DNA of 64,000 nt from Priestia megaterium (lineage in GTDB: Bacteria > Bacillota > Bacilli > Bacillales > Bacillaceae_H): positions 4,688,001-4,752,000 of the forward strand of contig NZ_CP085442.1 in NCBI RefSeq assembly GCF_023824195.1, given 5' to 3'. The position numbers and the translations under genes are program-made. Below the pieces are notes generated by a model. That model did no database searches. It saw nothing but the letters and a program-made list of their open reading frames with translations, and had not been told where the DNA came from. Shown one piece after another: positions 37,578 to 46,870 of this stretch; the stretch's first letter is position 1; every line of letters begins with the position of its first letter.

Positions 37578-38504
37578 TTATTCACCAGCTTCGAATTCCC
37601 GGTCAAAATAAATACTCTGGCTGTGTTCGAGCAATACTTGAGCTGCTTTCATCTGCTTAAACTTTAAAGGCGCTTTAGATTTCCGAAGTTCATAAAACCA
37701 CTCTTCATACTTTCTAGCATCTACAAATTCAACCTGATAAGGCTCCGCAGCGTAATCAATGTATCCATTTCTGCTCAGTAATATTTTCTTTATGTTATGT
37801 TCAATATCGTGAGTACGATAGATGCTTCGGACAATTTGCTCCGTTCGATTTAACCCAATTAAAGGATTTAATATCTTTTTTTGATCTCTTCCTCTTAACT
37901 CTGTCCAAAAATTTTCTTTTGAATACTGAAAAACAGCGCTTTTATATGTTTCTATTAAACAAATACAGAGGGTTTCCGTTGGAGTAACAATAATGATATC
38001 TCCTTCTACCGGAGCTTTATTAATCAGGAAAACAGGCTTGTACATCACGAGATACGTATCAGGAAAGCGCTGAATAAAATAACGTAGAGCTTCATCATGG
38101 TAATATTTACGATCTGCTTGTGAAAACTCAAATAAAGTGGATGTGGCCCATTTCATTTGAAGATCAAATACATTTTCTAAAAACAATATTTTCAAGTCTT
38201 CCGCTGTTTGTGGAAGAGTTGTAAACCTCAATAGCTCTTGATTTTCCACGCTATCGCTAGAGAACGCTTCTTCCACTTCAAACGTTTCTTTTTTTCTTGT
38301 AAACCGCTCTTTTGCTTTTTGCAAAAATGAACGTTGAGCTTTTGTTTCTTCTTGTACAGGCGGCTCATGTAATAGCCCTTCTTCAAATAATTGCGTTGCT
38401 TTCTTCCAATTATGCTTTTTTAAGTGATTAAACTGAGACGTATAGTGATAAACGTCTTTTTCATAACGGGAAATATAATCTTGCACCTTAAGTAGCTGCG
38501 CCAC
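37578..38504 (-). CDS. ytlQ: NERD-domain-like protein (YtlQ)
   Basis: A 308-residue protein. The N-terminal 120 residues are helical and charged. Residues about 125-250 resemble a nuclease-related (NERD) domain, including VEGDIIIVTPTETLCICLIE, although the usual IEVK catalytic stretch reads IETYK here, so nuclease activity is doubtful. By synteny (next to thpR and the cysteine synthase homologue) it corresponds to B. subtilis ytlQ. The start is GTG 38502-38504 after GGGGATTG. Function unknown. Confidence 0.7.
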   Translation of the reverse strand: MAQLLKVQDYISRYEKDVYHYTSQFNHLKKHNWKKATQLFEEGLLHEPPVQEETKAQRSFLQKAKERFTRKKETFEVEEAFSSDSVENQELLRFTTLPQTAEDLKILFLENVFDLQMKWATSTLFEFSQADRKYYHDEALRYFIQRFPDTYLVMYKPVFLINKAPVEGDIIIVTPTETLCICLIETYKSAVFQYSKENFWTELRGRDQKKILNPLIGLNRTEQIVRSIYRTHDIEHNIKKILLSRNGYIDYAAEPYQVEFVDARKYEEWFYELRKSKAPLKFKQMKAAQVLLEHSQSIYFDREFEAGE

Positions 38505-38547
38505 GTTTACATCAATCCCCTAATTAAAATTCCTCTAAAACTTTGTT

Positions 38548-38576
38548 CGCCGATGATTTCTCTATTATCATCGGCG
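38548..38576. other. Stem-loop between thpR and ytlQ
   Basis: CGCCGATGAT / ATCATCGGCG, a perfect 10-bp stem with a 9-base loop. The T-run (TTTTCTTTCC) follows it on the plus strand, although both flanking genes are on the minus strand. Confidence 0.6.
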
Positions 38577-38639
38577 TTTTCTTTCCTTTGATAAGAGTGA
38601 TTTTTAAATAACCTCTCTCCATGCTTGTATGTTCATATG

Positions 38640-39194
38640 CTACTGTGACTGCAAGGAAAAAGATAGTATTTTTTTATATTTAGGTTTGCTAGCAGGATGA
38701 ACTTCAAAAAGGGCAAACGAACTTACTTGAAACTGTTCTTCAATCGACGTTTGCTTTAACAGTTCTTCAGAAAGTCCGGCTTCTCCTCCCCACTTCTTTG
38801 CAATTGTAATATGAGGACGATAAGGACGTTTTTCGTATAAGCCGCTTAGATCTTCCCATACGGCCTGTATATCCCTTTGCAGATTCACGAGCTTATCTTC
38901 TGGCCTAAGGCTTACATAAAGTACTCTAGGCTTGTTATACGCACCGAACACATCGTACTGACCTGTCTGCAGTGAAAAACTTGAATGACGGGAGGCTACT
39001 TCTTTTAAGCGGGTAATCAGCTTTTCCTTTTTGTCACCTAAAAACCCTAAAAATTGTAGCGTTATATGATAATCGTCAGGATATGTCCATTGTTTGAAAG
39101 GAAAAGGTATTAATTCCTTTGCCCAATTTTCTGCCTGATGTGCAATGGATACAGGCACGTTGATTCCAATAAAATAGTGTTTATCACCTTTCAT
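38640..39194 (-). CDS. thpR: RNA 2',3'-cyclic phosphodiesterase ThpR
   Basis: A 184-residue 2H phosphoesterase (LigT family) that opens 2',3'-cyclic phosphates on RNA ends. Both catalytic HxT motifs are present: HITL at 43-46 (DDYHITLQFLG) and HITI at 128-131 (YRPHITIAKKW). The start is ATG 39192-39194 after AAAAGGAG; the open frame continues 39 codons upstream without a ribosome site. It is divergent from the cysteine synthase homologue. Confidence 0.92.
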   Translation of the reverse strand: MKGDKHYFIGINVPVSIAHQAENWAKELIPFPFKQWTYPDDYHITLQFLGFLGDKKEKLITRLKEVASRHSSFSLQTGQYDVFGAYNKPRVLYVSLRPEDKLVNLQRDIQAVWEDLSGLYEKRPYRPHITIAKKWGGEAGLSEELLKQTSIEEQFQVSSFALFEVHPASKPKYKKILSFSLQSQ

Positions 39195-39336
39195 CAAATC
39201 GCTCCTTTTCTTTTCATTAGCTTTCCCCAATTTGTTATGTTCAAAAAGAGCTAGATCTATTTTAAAGGTTTTTTCGGATGAAATAGAGAGGTTTTTCTGA
39301 AAATTTGTCATGTGCTTAAAAAATAAGAATTTGTGT

Positions 39337-39342
39337 TATCAT
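39337..39342 (+). promoter_or_regulatory. Extended -10 of the ytkP promoter
   Basis: TGTGTTATCAT: TATCAT at 39337-39342 preceded by TGT. No clear -35. Confidence 0.45.
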
Positions 39343-39384
39343 AGAAACAATACAGAGAATTTTTATAAGAAAAGGATGAGAAAA

Positions 39385-40317
39385 ATGAAAGTTGTTAACA
39401 ATATGGCTGATTTGATTGGCGAGACACCTCTTGTTAAGTTGAATCGTCTTCAACCTGCAGATGGAGCATCCGTTTACTTAAAACTAGAATTTTTTAATCC
39501 GAGCCGTAGTGTAAAAGACCGTGCTGCTTTTAATATGATCGTGGAAGCTGAAAAAGCAGGCTTGCTCAATAAAAATTCAACCATTATTGAACCAACGAGC
39601 GGAAATACAGGTATTGGCTTAGCTATGAATGCAGCGGCAAGAGGTTATCGTTCTATTTTAGTCATGCCAGATACCATGACTCAAGAACGAATTAACTTGT
39701 TAAAAGCATATGGTGCTGAAGTTGTTCTAACACCGGGTGATGAGAAAATGCCTGGAGCAATCCGCAAAGCAGAAGAGCTTACAAAAGAAATTCCAAATGC
39801 ATTTATGCCCATGCAGTTTGAAAATAATGCAAACCCTGACGCTCATCGAAAAACGACTGCTAAGGAAATTATCGAGGCAATGAACGAGTTAGGCAAAGAC
39901 CTATCTGCTTTTGTCGCTACTGCTGGAACAGGCGGAACGATTACAGGCACAGGTGAAGTCCTAAGAGAAAACTACCCAAATATGACCGTTCATGTTGTGG
40001 AACCAGCTGGATCTCCTGTATTATCTGGAGGAAGACCTGGAAAGCACAAGCTTGTAGGAACAAGCCCTGGATTTATTCCTGATACGCTTAATGTAGATGT
40101 TTACGACGAAATTTTAAAAATTAAAGATGAACAAGCCTACGATATTACGCGACGCTTGGCTTCTGAAGAAGGAATTTTAGTCGGTCCTTCATCTGGCGCT
40201 GCGTGCTATGCTGCTATCGAGGTAGCCAAAAAATTATCTCCTGATCAAGTGGTCGTATGTATTGCTTGCGATACAGGTGAACGTTATTTATCAAGCGACC
40301 TATTCTCATTTGAATAA
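39385..40317 (+). CDS. ytkP: Cysteine synthase family protein YtkP
   Basis: A 310-residue PLP enzyme of the O-acetylserine sulfhydrylase family. The PLP lysine is K44 in NPSRSVKDRAA, the substrate loop is EPTSGNTGIGLA, and the phosphate-binding glycine loop is ATAGTGGTITGTGE. It probably makes cysteine from O-acetylserine and sulfide; B. subtilis has CysK as the main enzyme and YtkP as a paralogue. The start is ATG 39385-39387 after AAAGGATG. Confidence 0.93.
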   Translation: MKVVNNMADLIGETPLVKLNRLQPADGASVYLKLEFFNPSRSVKDRAAFNMIVEAEKAGLLNKNSTIIEPTSGNTGIGLAMNAAARGYRSILVMPDTMTQERINLLKAYGAEVVLTPGDEKMPGAIRKAEELTKEIPNAFMPMQFENNANPDAHRKTTAKEIIEAMNELGKDLSAFVATAGTGGTITGTGEVLRENYPNMTVHVVEPAGSPVLSGGRPGKHKLVGTSPGFIPDTLNVDVYDEILKIKDEQAYDITRRLASEEGILVGPSSGAACYAAIEVAKKLSPDQVVVCIACDTGERYLSSDLFSFE

Positions 40318-40351
40318 TAAAAAAGCGAACGCAAAGGCGTTCGCTTTTTTT
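40318..40351. terminator. Bidirectional terminator between ytkP and pepV
   Basis: Perfect AAAAAAGCGAACGC / GCGTTCGCTTTTTT stem with an AAAG loop, touching both stop codons. Confidence 0.93.
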
Positions 40352-41753
40352 ATTTAGCTAATTCGTAAATAGCCTGTGCATAGATAGCTGTTGCACGAAG
40401 TAAATCTTCAATTACCATGTACTCGTCTTTTTCGTGCGCTACTTCTTCACGGCCTGGGAAAAGAGGTCCAAATGCCACACCCGCTTCTAATGCTCTGGCA
40501 TATGTTCCTCCTCCAATTGAAATAAGTGTTGGTTCTTCATTTGTTTGTTCTTGGTAAACCTTTTGAAGCGTTTGAATAAGCTCATGTTTTTGATCGACGT
40601 GATGTGGTTTAGAATCTGTAAAATGTTTGATGGTCATTTGATAAGATTCACTTTTTTCTTTAATCGTATCAATAATATCGTCAATATGAGCTGATACAGG
40701 ATAGCGAATGTTTAAACCAAAATGCCCCGCTTCTTCTTGATTGTAAGACATGATTCCAACATTTATCGTTAAATCACCCGTGACCTCATCTTTGCGATTT
40801 AAGCCCATCTTTTCTCCTAGTGCATCTTGGACTAAATACGCATTTGCATAACCTACAAACTGATTAGCTTGTTCATCAAGTTCTAATGTGTGTAAAAAGC
40901 GAAGAAGTGTAAGCCCAGCATTTTTCCCTTTATCAGGCACGCTGCCATGTGCTGAAACGCCTTCTAGAGTAAGTGTGTGCACACCGCTCTTTTCTGTTAT
41001 TGAACCTTTTAAAGACTGATCCTTTAAAAATTGATCATATTTATTTTTAATATCCGTTTCACTATGGAATTCAAGAACAGCTGTTGCAAGATCAGGAACC
41101 ATATTGTAGCGTCGCCCAGAGGCAAATGATGTAAGCTGGACGCTTCCCTTTGTTCCCTCAATTGGCTGCTGGCGAATTTCTACGTCTGTAATGCCTTTTT
41201 CAGCATAAATGATAGGAAAATCCGCATCCGGTGCAAATCCCATAGTTGGCATCTCTTCATGGTTGAAGTAGTGGTCCACACATCTCCAGTCACTTTCTTC
41301 ATCCGTTCCAATAATCATTCGAACTCGTTTAGATAGAGGAAGCCCTAAATCTTTCACAATTTTCATCGCATAATAAGCAGCCATCGTCGGGCCTTTGTCA
41401 TCGATTGCTCCTCTAGCAAAAATTTTCCCGTCTTTTATTTCACCGCCGTATGGATCAACCGACCACCCGTCTCCTTCAGGAACAACGTCTACGTGACAAA
41501 GAATGCCAAGAAGGTCTTTCCCTTCTCCTGCTTCAATATGACCTGCATATCCGTCTACGTTCTTGACTGAAAACCCGTCATTTTTTCCTTTATTTAAAAG
41601 AAAGTGAAGCGCTTGAGCAATTCCAGGTCCGAATGGCTCTTCTTGTTTTTCTGTGCTTGTCAAAACACTTTTAATTTGCAGAAAACGCTGCGTCTCAGCT
41701 AGAATTTCAGCTTCTCTTTTTTGAACTTCCTCTTTCCAATTAATTGCCGTCAT
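40350..41753 (-). CDS. pepV: M20-family dipeptidase PepV
   Basis: A 467-residue zinc dipeptidase. Metal sites are HVDVVPEGDGW (His, Asp near 85-87), AIDDKGPT (Asp near 118), GTDEESDWRC (Glu pair near 150), FAPDADFP and the late histidine in REEVAHEKDE. It cleaves broad-range dipeptides after uptake. It was ytjP in B. subtilis. AAAGGAG precedes ATG by eight bases. It is monocistronic. Confidence 0.92.
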   Translation of the reverse strand: MTAINWKEEVQKREAEILAETQRFLQIKSVLTSTEKQEEPFGPGIAQALHFLLNKGKNDGFSVKNVDGYAGHIEAGEGKDLLGILCHVDVVPEGDGWSVDPYGGEIKDGKIFARGAIDDKGPTMAAYYAMKIVKDLGLPLSKRVRMIIGTDEESDWRCVDHYFNHEEMPTMGFAPDADFPIIYAEKGITDVEIRQQPIEGTKGSVQLTSFASGRRYNMVPDLATAVLEFHSETDIKNKYDQFLKDQSLKGSITEKSGVHTLTLEGVSAHGSVPDKGKNAGLTLLRFLHTLELDEQANQFVGYANAYLVQDALGEKMGLNRKDEVTGDLTINVGIMSYNQEEAGHFGLNIRYPVSAHIDDIIDTIKEKSESYQMTIKHFTDSKPHHVDQKHELIQTLQKVYQEQTNEEPTLISIGGGTYARALEAGVAFGPLFPGREEVAHEKDEYMVIEDLLRATAIYAQAIYELAK

Positions 41754-41982
41754 CTGCTTGTCTCCTTTTCCTGCTTTTACAGATTGTATCTATCATTACT
41801 ATTGGTAAATTTAACTTTATCATACCTTTATATAGAAAGAAATAATTGTCTCCTTCCTTTCATATCAAAGGTTTACAGAGTCAAAATTCCGGGAAATAAT
41901 TTGTAGGCACAATCGATAAAAACGGATTCTATTTGTTTATTGTTTACATATACTATAAAAAATGTGCAAATAGAGGAAGGAG

Positions 41983-42120
41983 ATGTTACGAAAGGATTAC
42001 ATATTTATATCATTTTTTGTAAATATTGTGTTAATTCGCGTTTTCTCTTTTATTTTTCTGTCGATTTTGTGTACAATAAGGATAAGGACTGAAATAGTGC
42101 TTGACATCTCAGAGTTATAA
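41983..42120 (+). CDS. Possible 45-aa membrane peptide upstream of ytzE
   Basis: A 45-codon frame beginning MLRKDYIFISFFVNIVLIRV, almost entirely one or two hydrophobic segments with basic flanks. AGAGG lies six bases before the ATG, and a TATAAA box is at 41953-41958 (inside TACTATAAAAAATG). Against it: AT-rich DNA readily encodes hydrophobic strings, and the frame covers the region where a ytzE promoter (TACAAT, 42072-42077) is expected. No recognised family. The rest of the 41754-42161 gap shows nothing firm. Confidence 0.25.
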   Translation: MLRKDYIFISFFVNIVLIRVFSFIFLSILCTIRIRTEIVLDISEL

Positions 42121-42161
42121 AGAAGTTGTGCCTTACGAAAAACGAATAAGGAAGTGGTTTT

Positions 42162-42383
42162 TTGAAACCTTCAACTAATCGAATGCTAACTCGTATCAAA
42201 TCGGTCTATATGTTCATTTGTAAAAATGGAACAGTTACAACGCAAGAGCTCGTAGACGAATTTGGTATTACACCAAGAACCATTCAGCGTGACTTGAATG
42301 TGTTAGCATATAATGATTTAGTTCGCAGCCCAAGTCGCGGTACATGGACGACTACGCAAAAGAAGGTCAAGATGTCATCCTAG
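42162..42383 (+). CDS. ytzE: DeoR-type HTH protein YtzE
   Basis: A 73-residue protein that is just the DeoR-family winged helix-turn-helix (RIKSVYMFICKNGTVTTQEL, then VDEFGITPRTIQRDLNVLAY). There is no sugar-phosphate sensing domain. It matches B. subtilis YtzE in length. The start is TTG 42162-42164 after AAGGAAGTGG. Its target is unknown; a stand-alone HTH of this size may act as a homodimer or partner protein. Confidence 0.82.
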   Translation: MKPSTNRMLTRIKSVYMFICKNGTVTTQELVDEFGITPRTIQRDLNVLAYNDLVRSPSRGTWTTTQKKVKMSS

Positions 42384-42456
42384 TAAGTTTATTTCAAGGG
42401 TAGTAAGTGATTTATATATAGAGATAAAATTCTACGCAGTAGAAAGTCAAGACTTG

Positions 42457-42540
42457 GACGAGTGCATAGTCCCCCGCTCCATTTGCACGTCAAGCAGAGT
42501 TGGTACTCGTTTAAGTGCTTTAACGTGAAATGTTTCACTT
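42457..42540 (+). other. Possible structured RNA region after ytzE
   Basis: Downstream of ytzE, GTGCA (42462-42466) can pair with TGCAC (42484-42488), and ACGAGT (42458-42463) with ACTCGT (42505-42510), overlapping alternatives. GTGAAATGTTTCAC (42525-42538) is a perfect palindrome of GTGAAA and TTTCAC. No coding frame. Confidence 0.3.
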
Positions 42541-42557
42541 GTCTAATAAAGTGGACA

Positions 42558-42595
42558 AAAAAAAGGAACCATTTTAGACTTAGGTTCCTTTTTCT
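42558..42595. terminator. Bidirectional terminator between ytzE and ytzG
   Basis: AAAAAGGAACC / GGTTCCTTTTT stem with a 12-base loop, T-runs on both strands. Confidence 0.88.
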
Positions 42596-42606
42596 TTCGC
42601 CTCTTC

Positions 42607-43323
42607 TTAGGCATTTGATTTTTGCAATAAAGCTAGTTCCTCTTCCGTTAACTCCCTATACTCTCCTAAATCTAACGACTCGTCTAATAGCAAAGCTCCC
42701 ATAGATAAACGTTTTAAATACGTTACTTTTTTTCCTCTTGCTTCAAACATACGCTTCACTTGATGAAATTTCCCTTCAACGATCGTTAATTCAATTTCTG
42801 ATTCCACACCGCTTGTTAGTATCTTTAACTCTGCTGATTTTGTTACATATCCATCATCAAGAGTGACGCCTTGTCTAAATGCTTCAGCATCTTCTTCAGT
42901 CACCGGTGCATTAATTTTTGCAAAATACGTTTTAGGAACGTGCTTTTTAGGAGATAGCAGCTGATGCGCAAGCTGACCGTCATTCGTCAGCAGCAAGAGC
43001 CCTTCTGTATCTTTATCTAAACGCCCTACCGGAAATGGGTCATACACAGCATCGTCAAGTTCAAGTAAGTCCAAAACTGTTTCATGAAGAGAATCTTCTG
43101 TCGCTGATATGACGCCTTGCGGCTTATGAAGCATAAAGTAAACAAATTCTCGGTAAGAAACGGCTTCGCCATGCACAGTTATTTCTTGTTCATCTGGATT
43201 AACGTGGACCTTAGCATCTTTAACTGCTGTACCGTCTACCTTAACAGCTCCAGTCTTTAAAAGACCTTTAACTTCTTTTCGGCTTCCGTACCCAATGGTA
43301 GAAAGCAATTTATCCAAACGCAT
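42607..43323 (-). CDS. ytzG: RsuA-family 16S rRNA pseudouridine synthase
   Basis: A 238-residue protein with an N-terminal S4-type RNA-binding domain (MRLDKLLSTIGYGSRKEV ...) and an RsuA/RluB-type catalytic domain. The catalytic aspartate is D103 in GRLDKDTEGLLLLT. By family it should make the pseudouridine equivalent to E. coli 16S Psi516. GAGGAGG lies before the ATG. It is 50 bases downstream of ytgP, with a stem-loop between. Confidence 0.9.
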   Translation of the reverse strand: MRLDKLLSTIGYGSRKEVKGLLKTGAVKVDGTAVKDAKVHVNPDEQEITVHGEAVSYREFVYFMLHKPQGVISATEDSLHETVLDLLELDDAVYDPFPVGRLDKDTEGLLLLTNDGQLAHQLLSPKKHVPKTYFAKINAPVTEEDAEAFRQGVTLDDGYVTKSAELKILTSGVESEIELTIVEGKFHQVKRMFEARGKKVTYLKRLSMGALLLDESLDLGEYRELTEEELALLQKSNA

Positions 43324-43347
43324 GTAATATCCTCCTCTTTTTTGAAA

Positions 43348-43376
43348 AGAAGATGACTCTAACGAGTCATCTTCTT
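43348..43376 (-). terminator. Stem-loop terminator of ytgP
   Basis: AAGAAGATGACTC / GAGTCATCTTCTT (13 bp, TAAC loop), followed by TTCAAAAAAG on the minus strand. It overlaps the ytgP stop and ends a few bases before the ytzG ribosome site, so it may attenuate read-through into ytzG. Confidence 0.7.
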
Positions 43377-45018
43377 ATGCACTGCGCTGTTTATTTCGGC
43401 GCAGTATCTTTCGTTCAATTGCACCTGTTACCCTCGCTCCCATTACTTTTTCAAGCAAGCTTGAACGATAGGTAATAATAAAGTAAATAAGGCCGCCTAC
43501 TGCTGCTCCTATAATCGTAATAACAGTGGCAGAGAATCGTCCTGGCGTTGTAAATAGACCAATCACTGCTGCGACAATTTTTACGCTGATTCCCATAATC
43601 GCAACAAAAATGAGAATAAGCACAGAGCGTTTTATAAACTCACTGTAGTTATATTTTGCGTGTTTTTGAATAAGCGCAAACATATAAACAAGAGATACGA
43701 TATAGCCTAGTGCTGTCGCTAAAACTGAACCAATCTCGTGGAACATAAGAATAAATGGAACGTTCACGACAATTTTCACAATCAATCCAAATAATAGACT
43801 TAAAACAGCATATTTTTGTTTGTTGATTCCTTGTAAAATAGCTCCATTAACCGTGAAAAATGAGAACAATAAAGCTACCGGTGCATAGTAAAGCAAGACA
43901 TTTCCACCCGCATCCGATGCATCTGTTCCAAAGAAAAACGTATAGGCTGGGCCAGCTAAAGCCATTAATCCTACAGATGCTGGCAGCACAAGGAACATAA
44001 TCGTTTGATATGTTTGATCAATTTGCTTTTGCAGTACGTTATAATCTTTATTCACAAAGGAACGTGTAATTGTTGGTACAAGAGTCAAACCGAACGCAGT
44101 AGCTAATGAAACAGGAATCATTACAAGCTTTGGAACATAAGACTGAACAATTCCGTTCATTGACTCTGCTATTTCTTTTTGTCCAGCCGCTACCATGGCA
44201 CGGTTAAATGTGAATTGATCCACATACTGATAAAGCGGAATAGCCAAGCTGACAAAGACATATGGCAATGAATACGTAAGCAGCTCTTTAAAAATGGATA
44301 CGGTAGAAATACGCGTAGGCGTTACCGTCTGCTCGTTCACCATTTTATCAAGATAAGGCTTTCGTTTTTTCCAGTACCAAATTAATACAGCAAGTCCAGC
44401 AAGAGCTCCTACAAAAGCCCCCATCGTAGCAAATCCAACGGCTAATGCAAGACTCCCATCGACAACTTTGATGACAATATAGGTAGATGCCAATAAAAAG
44501 ACAACCCGCACAAGCTGTTCAACTACTTGTGAAACAGCTGTTGGCCCCATAGACTGGTGACCTTGGAAAAATCCCCGCATTAAACTCATCATCGGTACTA
44601 CAATTAACGCAACACTAACCATTCGCATAACCATTACTACATCTTCTAAGGAGTTATTTAAATCAGAACCTCCCAGTGTAATTCTAGACATAACAGGAGC
44701 TAACGAATATAAAAGTAAAAATGCGAGTATTCCTGTGACAAGCATTAATTTCATGCCGGCCCGGTACATTCTTCTACTCGTATAGTAATCACCGAGTGCA
44801 TTATATTTTGATACAAATTTCGATACGGCCATTGGCATACCGGCTGTAGCAATACTTAAATAAATAGCATATTGGTTATATCCGTAACCAAACAGTGCTC
44901 CCCCTACGGTTCCAACAAGGATTGCAAATGGAAATAAATAAATCATTCCCAAGATTCGGGATACATAGGTGCCAAGCGTTAGCACAAAGGTCCCTCTTAA
45001 CAATTTTGAATCAGACAT
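43375..45018 (-). CDS. ytgP: MVF/MATE-fold flippase YtgP
   Basis: A 547-residue integral membrane protein with about 14 predicted helices, of the MurJ/polysaccharide-flippase (MOP) superfamily. Its N-terminus (LLRGTFVLTLGTYVSRILGMIY) is typical. YtgP homologues can act as lipid II flippases and complement loss of MurJ, so it is a plausible second lipid II or polysaccharide flippase. GGAGG precedes the ATG by seven bases. It is divergent from ytfP. Confidence 0.9.
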   Translation of the reverse strand: MSDSKLLRGTFVLTLGTYVSRILGMIYLFPFAILVGTVGGALFGYGYNQYAIYLSIATAGMPMAVSKFVSKYNALGDYYTSRRMYRAGMKLMLVTGILAFLLLYSLAPVMSRITLGGSDLNNSLEDVVMVMRMVSVALIVVPMMSLMRGFFQGHQSMGPTAVSQVVEQLVRVVFLLASTYIVIKVVDGSLALAVGFATMGAFVGALAGLAVLIWYWKKRKPYLDKMVNEQTVTPTRISTVSIFKELLTYSLPYVFVSLAIPLYQYVDQFTFNRAMVAAGQKEIAESMNGIVQSYVPKLVMIPVSLATAFGLTLVPTITRSFVNKDYNVLQKQIDQTYQTIMFLVLPASVGLMALAGPAYTFFFGTDASDAGGNVLLYYAPVALLFSFFTVNGAILQGINKQKYAVLSLLFGLIVKIVVNVPFILMFHEIGSVLATALGYIVSLVYMFALIQKHAKYNYSEFIKRSVLILIFVAIMGISVKIVAAVIGLFTTPGRFSATVITIIGAAVGGLIYFIITYRSSLLEKVMGARVTGAIERKILRRNKQRSA

Positions 45019-45229
45019 ACGTTTGCCTCCGATACTTAATGTTACATACTGATAATAATGATAGAATTGAAAAGAAGCAAGTGACAGTATACACTAAGAA
45101 AGGTCTTATACTCACTCGCACTCGTCAACAAACTAAAAAAACAAAGACTATAGCCCATTTTATCCAATGTTGAGAGATTTGTCAGTGAACAAACTAAAAT
45201 TTTTTAAGAATAGACAGGTTGGTGAAAGT

Positions 45230-46501
45230 ATGATATATGATGTAGTCGTAATCGGAGGAGGACCTTCTGGTTTGATGGCATCGATTGCAGCTGGTGAGTC
45301 AGGTGCAAACGTATTATTAATTGATAAAGGCAATAAACTTGGACGAAAGCTGGCCATTTCTGGAGGCGGACGCTGTAATGTGACAAACCGCCTTCCCATT
45401 GATGAACTTATTAAACACATTCCAGGAAACGGACGCTTTTTATACAGTGCGTTTTCTGTTTTTAATAACGAAGATATCATCTCTTATTTTGAAGGCCTTG
45501 GAATTAAATTAAAAGAAGAAGATCACGGGCGTATGTTTCCGGTCAGCAATAAAGCGCAATCTGTTGTTGACGCATTAATTAGCGAACTTCACCGTCTTCG
45601 TGTGACAATTCGCACAAACACAGCCGTTAAACGCGTAAACTATGAGAACAACACCGTGAAAGAAGTTGTGCTTCAAAACGGGGAAGCAATCCAAACGAAA
45701 AGCGTTGTGATTGCAGTAGGTGGAAAATCAGTACCTCATACAGGTTCGACAGGAGACGGTTATCAATGGGCAAAAGATGCGGGGCATAAAATTACTGAAC
45801 TTTACCCAACAGAAGTTCCTATTACATCTAGCGAACACTTTGTTAAAACCAAAACGCTTCAAGGTCTATCGCTTCGCAATGTAGGACTAAGCGTGCTTAA
45901 TAAAAAAGGCAAGCCTGTCATTACTCATCAAATGGATATGATTTTCACTCACTTTGGCATCTCTGGCCCTGCCGCTCTTCGCTGCAGCCAATATGTTGTT
46001 AAAGAGTTAAAGAAACAAAAAAGCAACACTGTTCAAATGTCTCTTGATTTATTTCCTAGCCAAAACGAAGAAGATATTTTCCAAAAATTAGTCAAAACAA
46101 CAAAAGAAGAGCCGAAAAAAGCAATTAAAAATGTCTTAAAAGGTTTTGTATCTGAACGCTATCTATTGTTTTTACTCGAGCAAGCAGGCATTGATAGCCA
46201 AGCGCTAGCAGGACAGCTTCAGCATGAGAAGTTGAGAGAGTTTTCAAGACTGTGCAAACGATTTGAATTTGCTGTAAACGGCACGCTTTCTTTAGAAAAA
46301 GCATTCGTCACAGGAGGCGGCGTATCTGTTAAAGAAATTCACCCAAAAGAAATGTCTTCGAAATTTATGCAAGGCCTTTACTTCTGCGGGGAAATTCTTG
46401 ATATCCATGGATACACTGGAGGATACAATATCACTTCTGCTCTTGTAACAGGCCGTTTGGCTGGCAGTAATGCAGGAGAATTTGCAACAAGCCTAGCATA
46501 A
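45230..46501 (+). CDS. ytfP: HI0933-family FAD-dependent oxidoreductase YtfP
   Basis: A 423-residue flavoprotein. The dinucleotide-binding motif [12 protein letters not shown] is at about 7-18; other family blocks are [18 protein letters not shown] (about 39-56), [17 protein letters not shown] and the C-terminal [15 protein letters not shown]. Its substrate is unknown. I chose ATG 45230-45232 after AGGTTGGTG, matching the B. subtilis protein; the frame is open 21 codons upstream. It is convergent with cse60. Confidence 0.9.
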   Translation: MIYDVVVIGGGPSGLMASIAAGESGANVLLIDKGNKLGRKLAISGGGRCNVTNRLPIDELIKHIPGNGRFLYSAFSVFNNEDIISYFEGLGIKLKEEDHGRMFPVSNKAQSVVDALISELHRLRVTIRTNTAVKRVNYENNTVKEVVLQNGEAIQTKSVVIAVGGKSVPHTGSTGDGYQWAKDAGHKITELYPTEVPITSSEHFVKTKTLQGLSLRNVGLSVLNKKGKPVITHQMDMIFTHFGISGPAALRCSQYVVKELKKQKSNTVQMSLDLFPSQNEEDIFQKLVKTTKEEPKKAIKNVLKGFVSERYLLFLLEQAGIDSQALAGQLQHEKLREFSRLCKRFEFAVNGTLSLEKAFVTGGGVSVKEIHPKEMSSKFMQGLYFCGEILDIHGYTGGYNITSALVTGRLAGSNAGEFATSLA

Positions 46502-46513
46502 TATGCTAGGCTT
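46489..46513. terminator. Bidirectional terminator between ytfP and cse60
   Basis: AAGCCTAGCAT / ATGCTAGGCTT with an AAT loop. It covers both stop codons. Confidence 0.75.
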
Positions 46514-46685
46514 TATACATAACCATGGCTGAAAAACAGTACACCTGCTCATCACGATCAACATCCACTGTCACTTGGTATTTAATATCAACGACGTCTT
46601 CATCCTCTAATTTCCGTAAAAATCGATTCACCGCAAATTCTAAATCTTTTTCATGCTCTTTATCAAACATTTTTACTTGTATCAC
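46506..46685 (-). CDS. cse60: Sporulation protein Cse60
   Basis: A 59-residue frame on the minus strand: GTG start at 46683-46685, eight bases after AAGGTGG, and TAG at 46506-46508. The start reads MIQVKMFDKEHEKDLEFAV, and it ends DEQVYCFSAMVMYKA. The pattern MIQVKxFD...DLExxVNxFL...VDIKYQV...YCFSAMV is that of Cse60, a small, acidic mother-cell protein of B. subtilis under sigma-E, with unknown function. No clear sigma-E promoter is visible upstream. It falls under a 60-residue cut-off and is easily missed. The 200 bases upstream show no other gene. Confidence 0.85.
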   Translation of the reverse strand: MIQVKMFDKEHEKDLEFAVNRFLRKLEDEDVVDIKYQVTVDVDRDEQVYCFSAMVMYKA

Positions 46686-46870
46686 AGCTTATACCACCTT
46701 GTCCTATCAAATTTGTTTCAATCAGAATGGACTGTTTTTCTTGATGATGGTTTTTGTACTGATTTTCAATCTCTTACTACCTCTATTTTTATGAGGGCTT
46801 TTATAGATTTAGTCATCATTTGTTTTCCTACTATCATTTTAGTCGGATGGCAGAAGTTTCATTCAAAAAG

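Noticed and set aside
42525..42538. GTGAAATGTTTCAC as a parS (ParB) site
   Set aside because: parS reads TGTTTCACGTGAAACA; here the half sites point outward and the flanks do not match, so the order is wrong.
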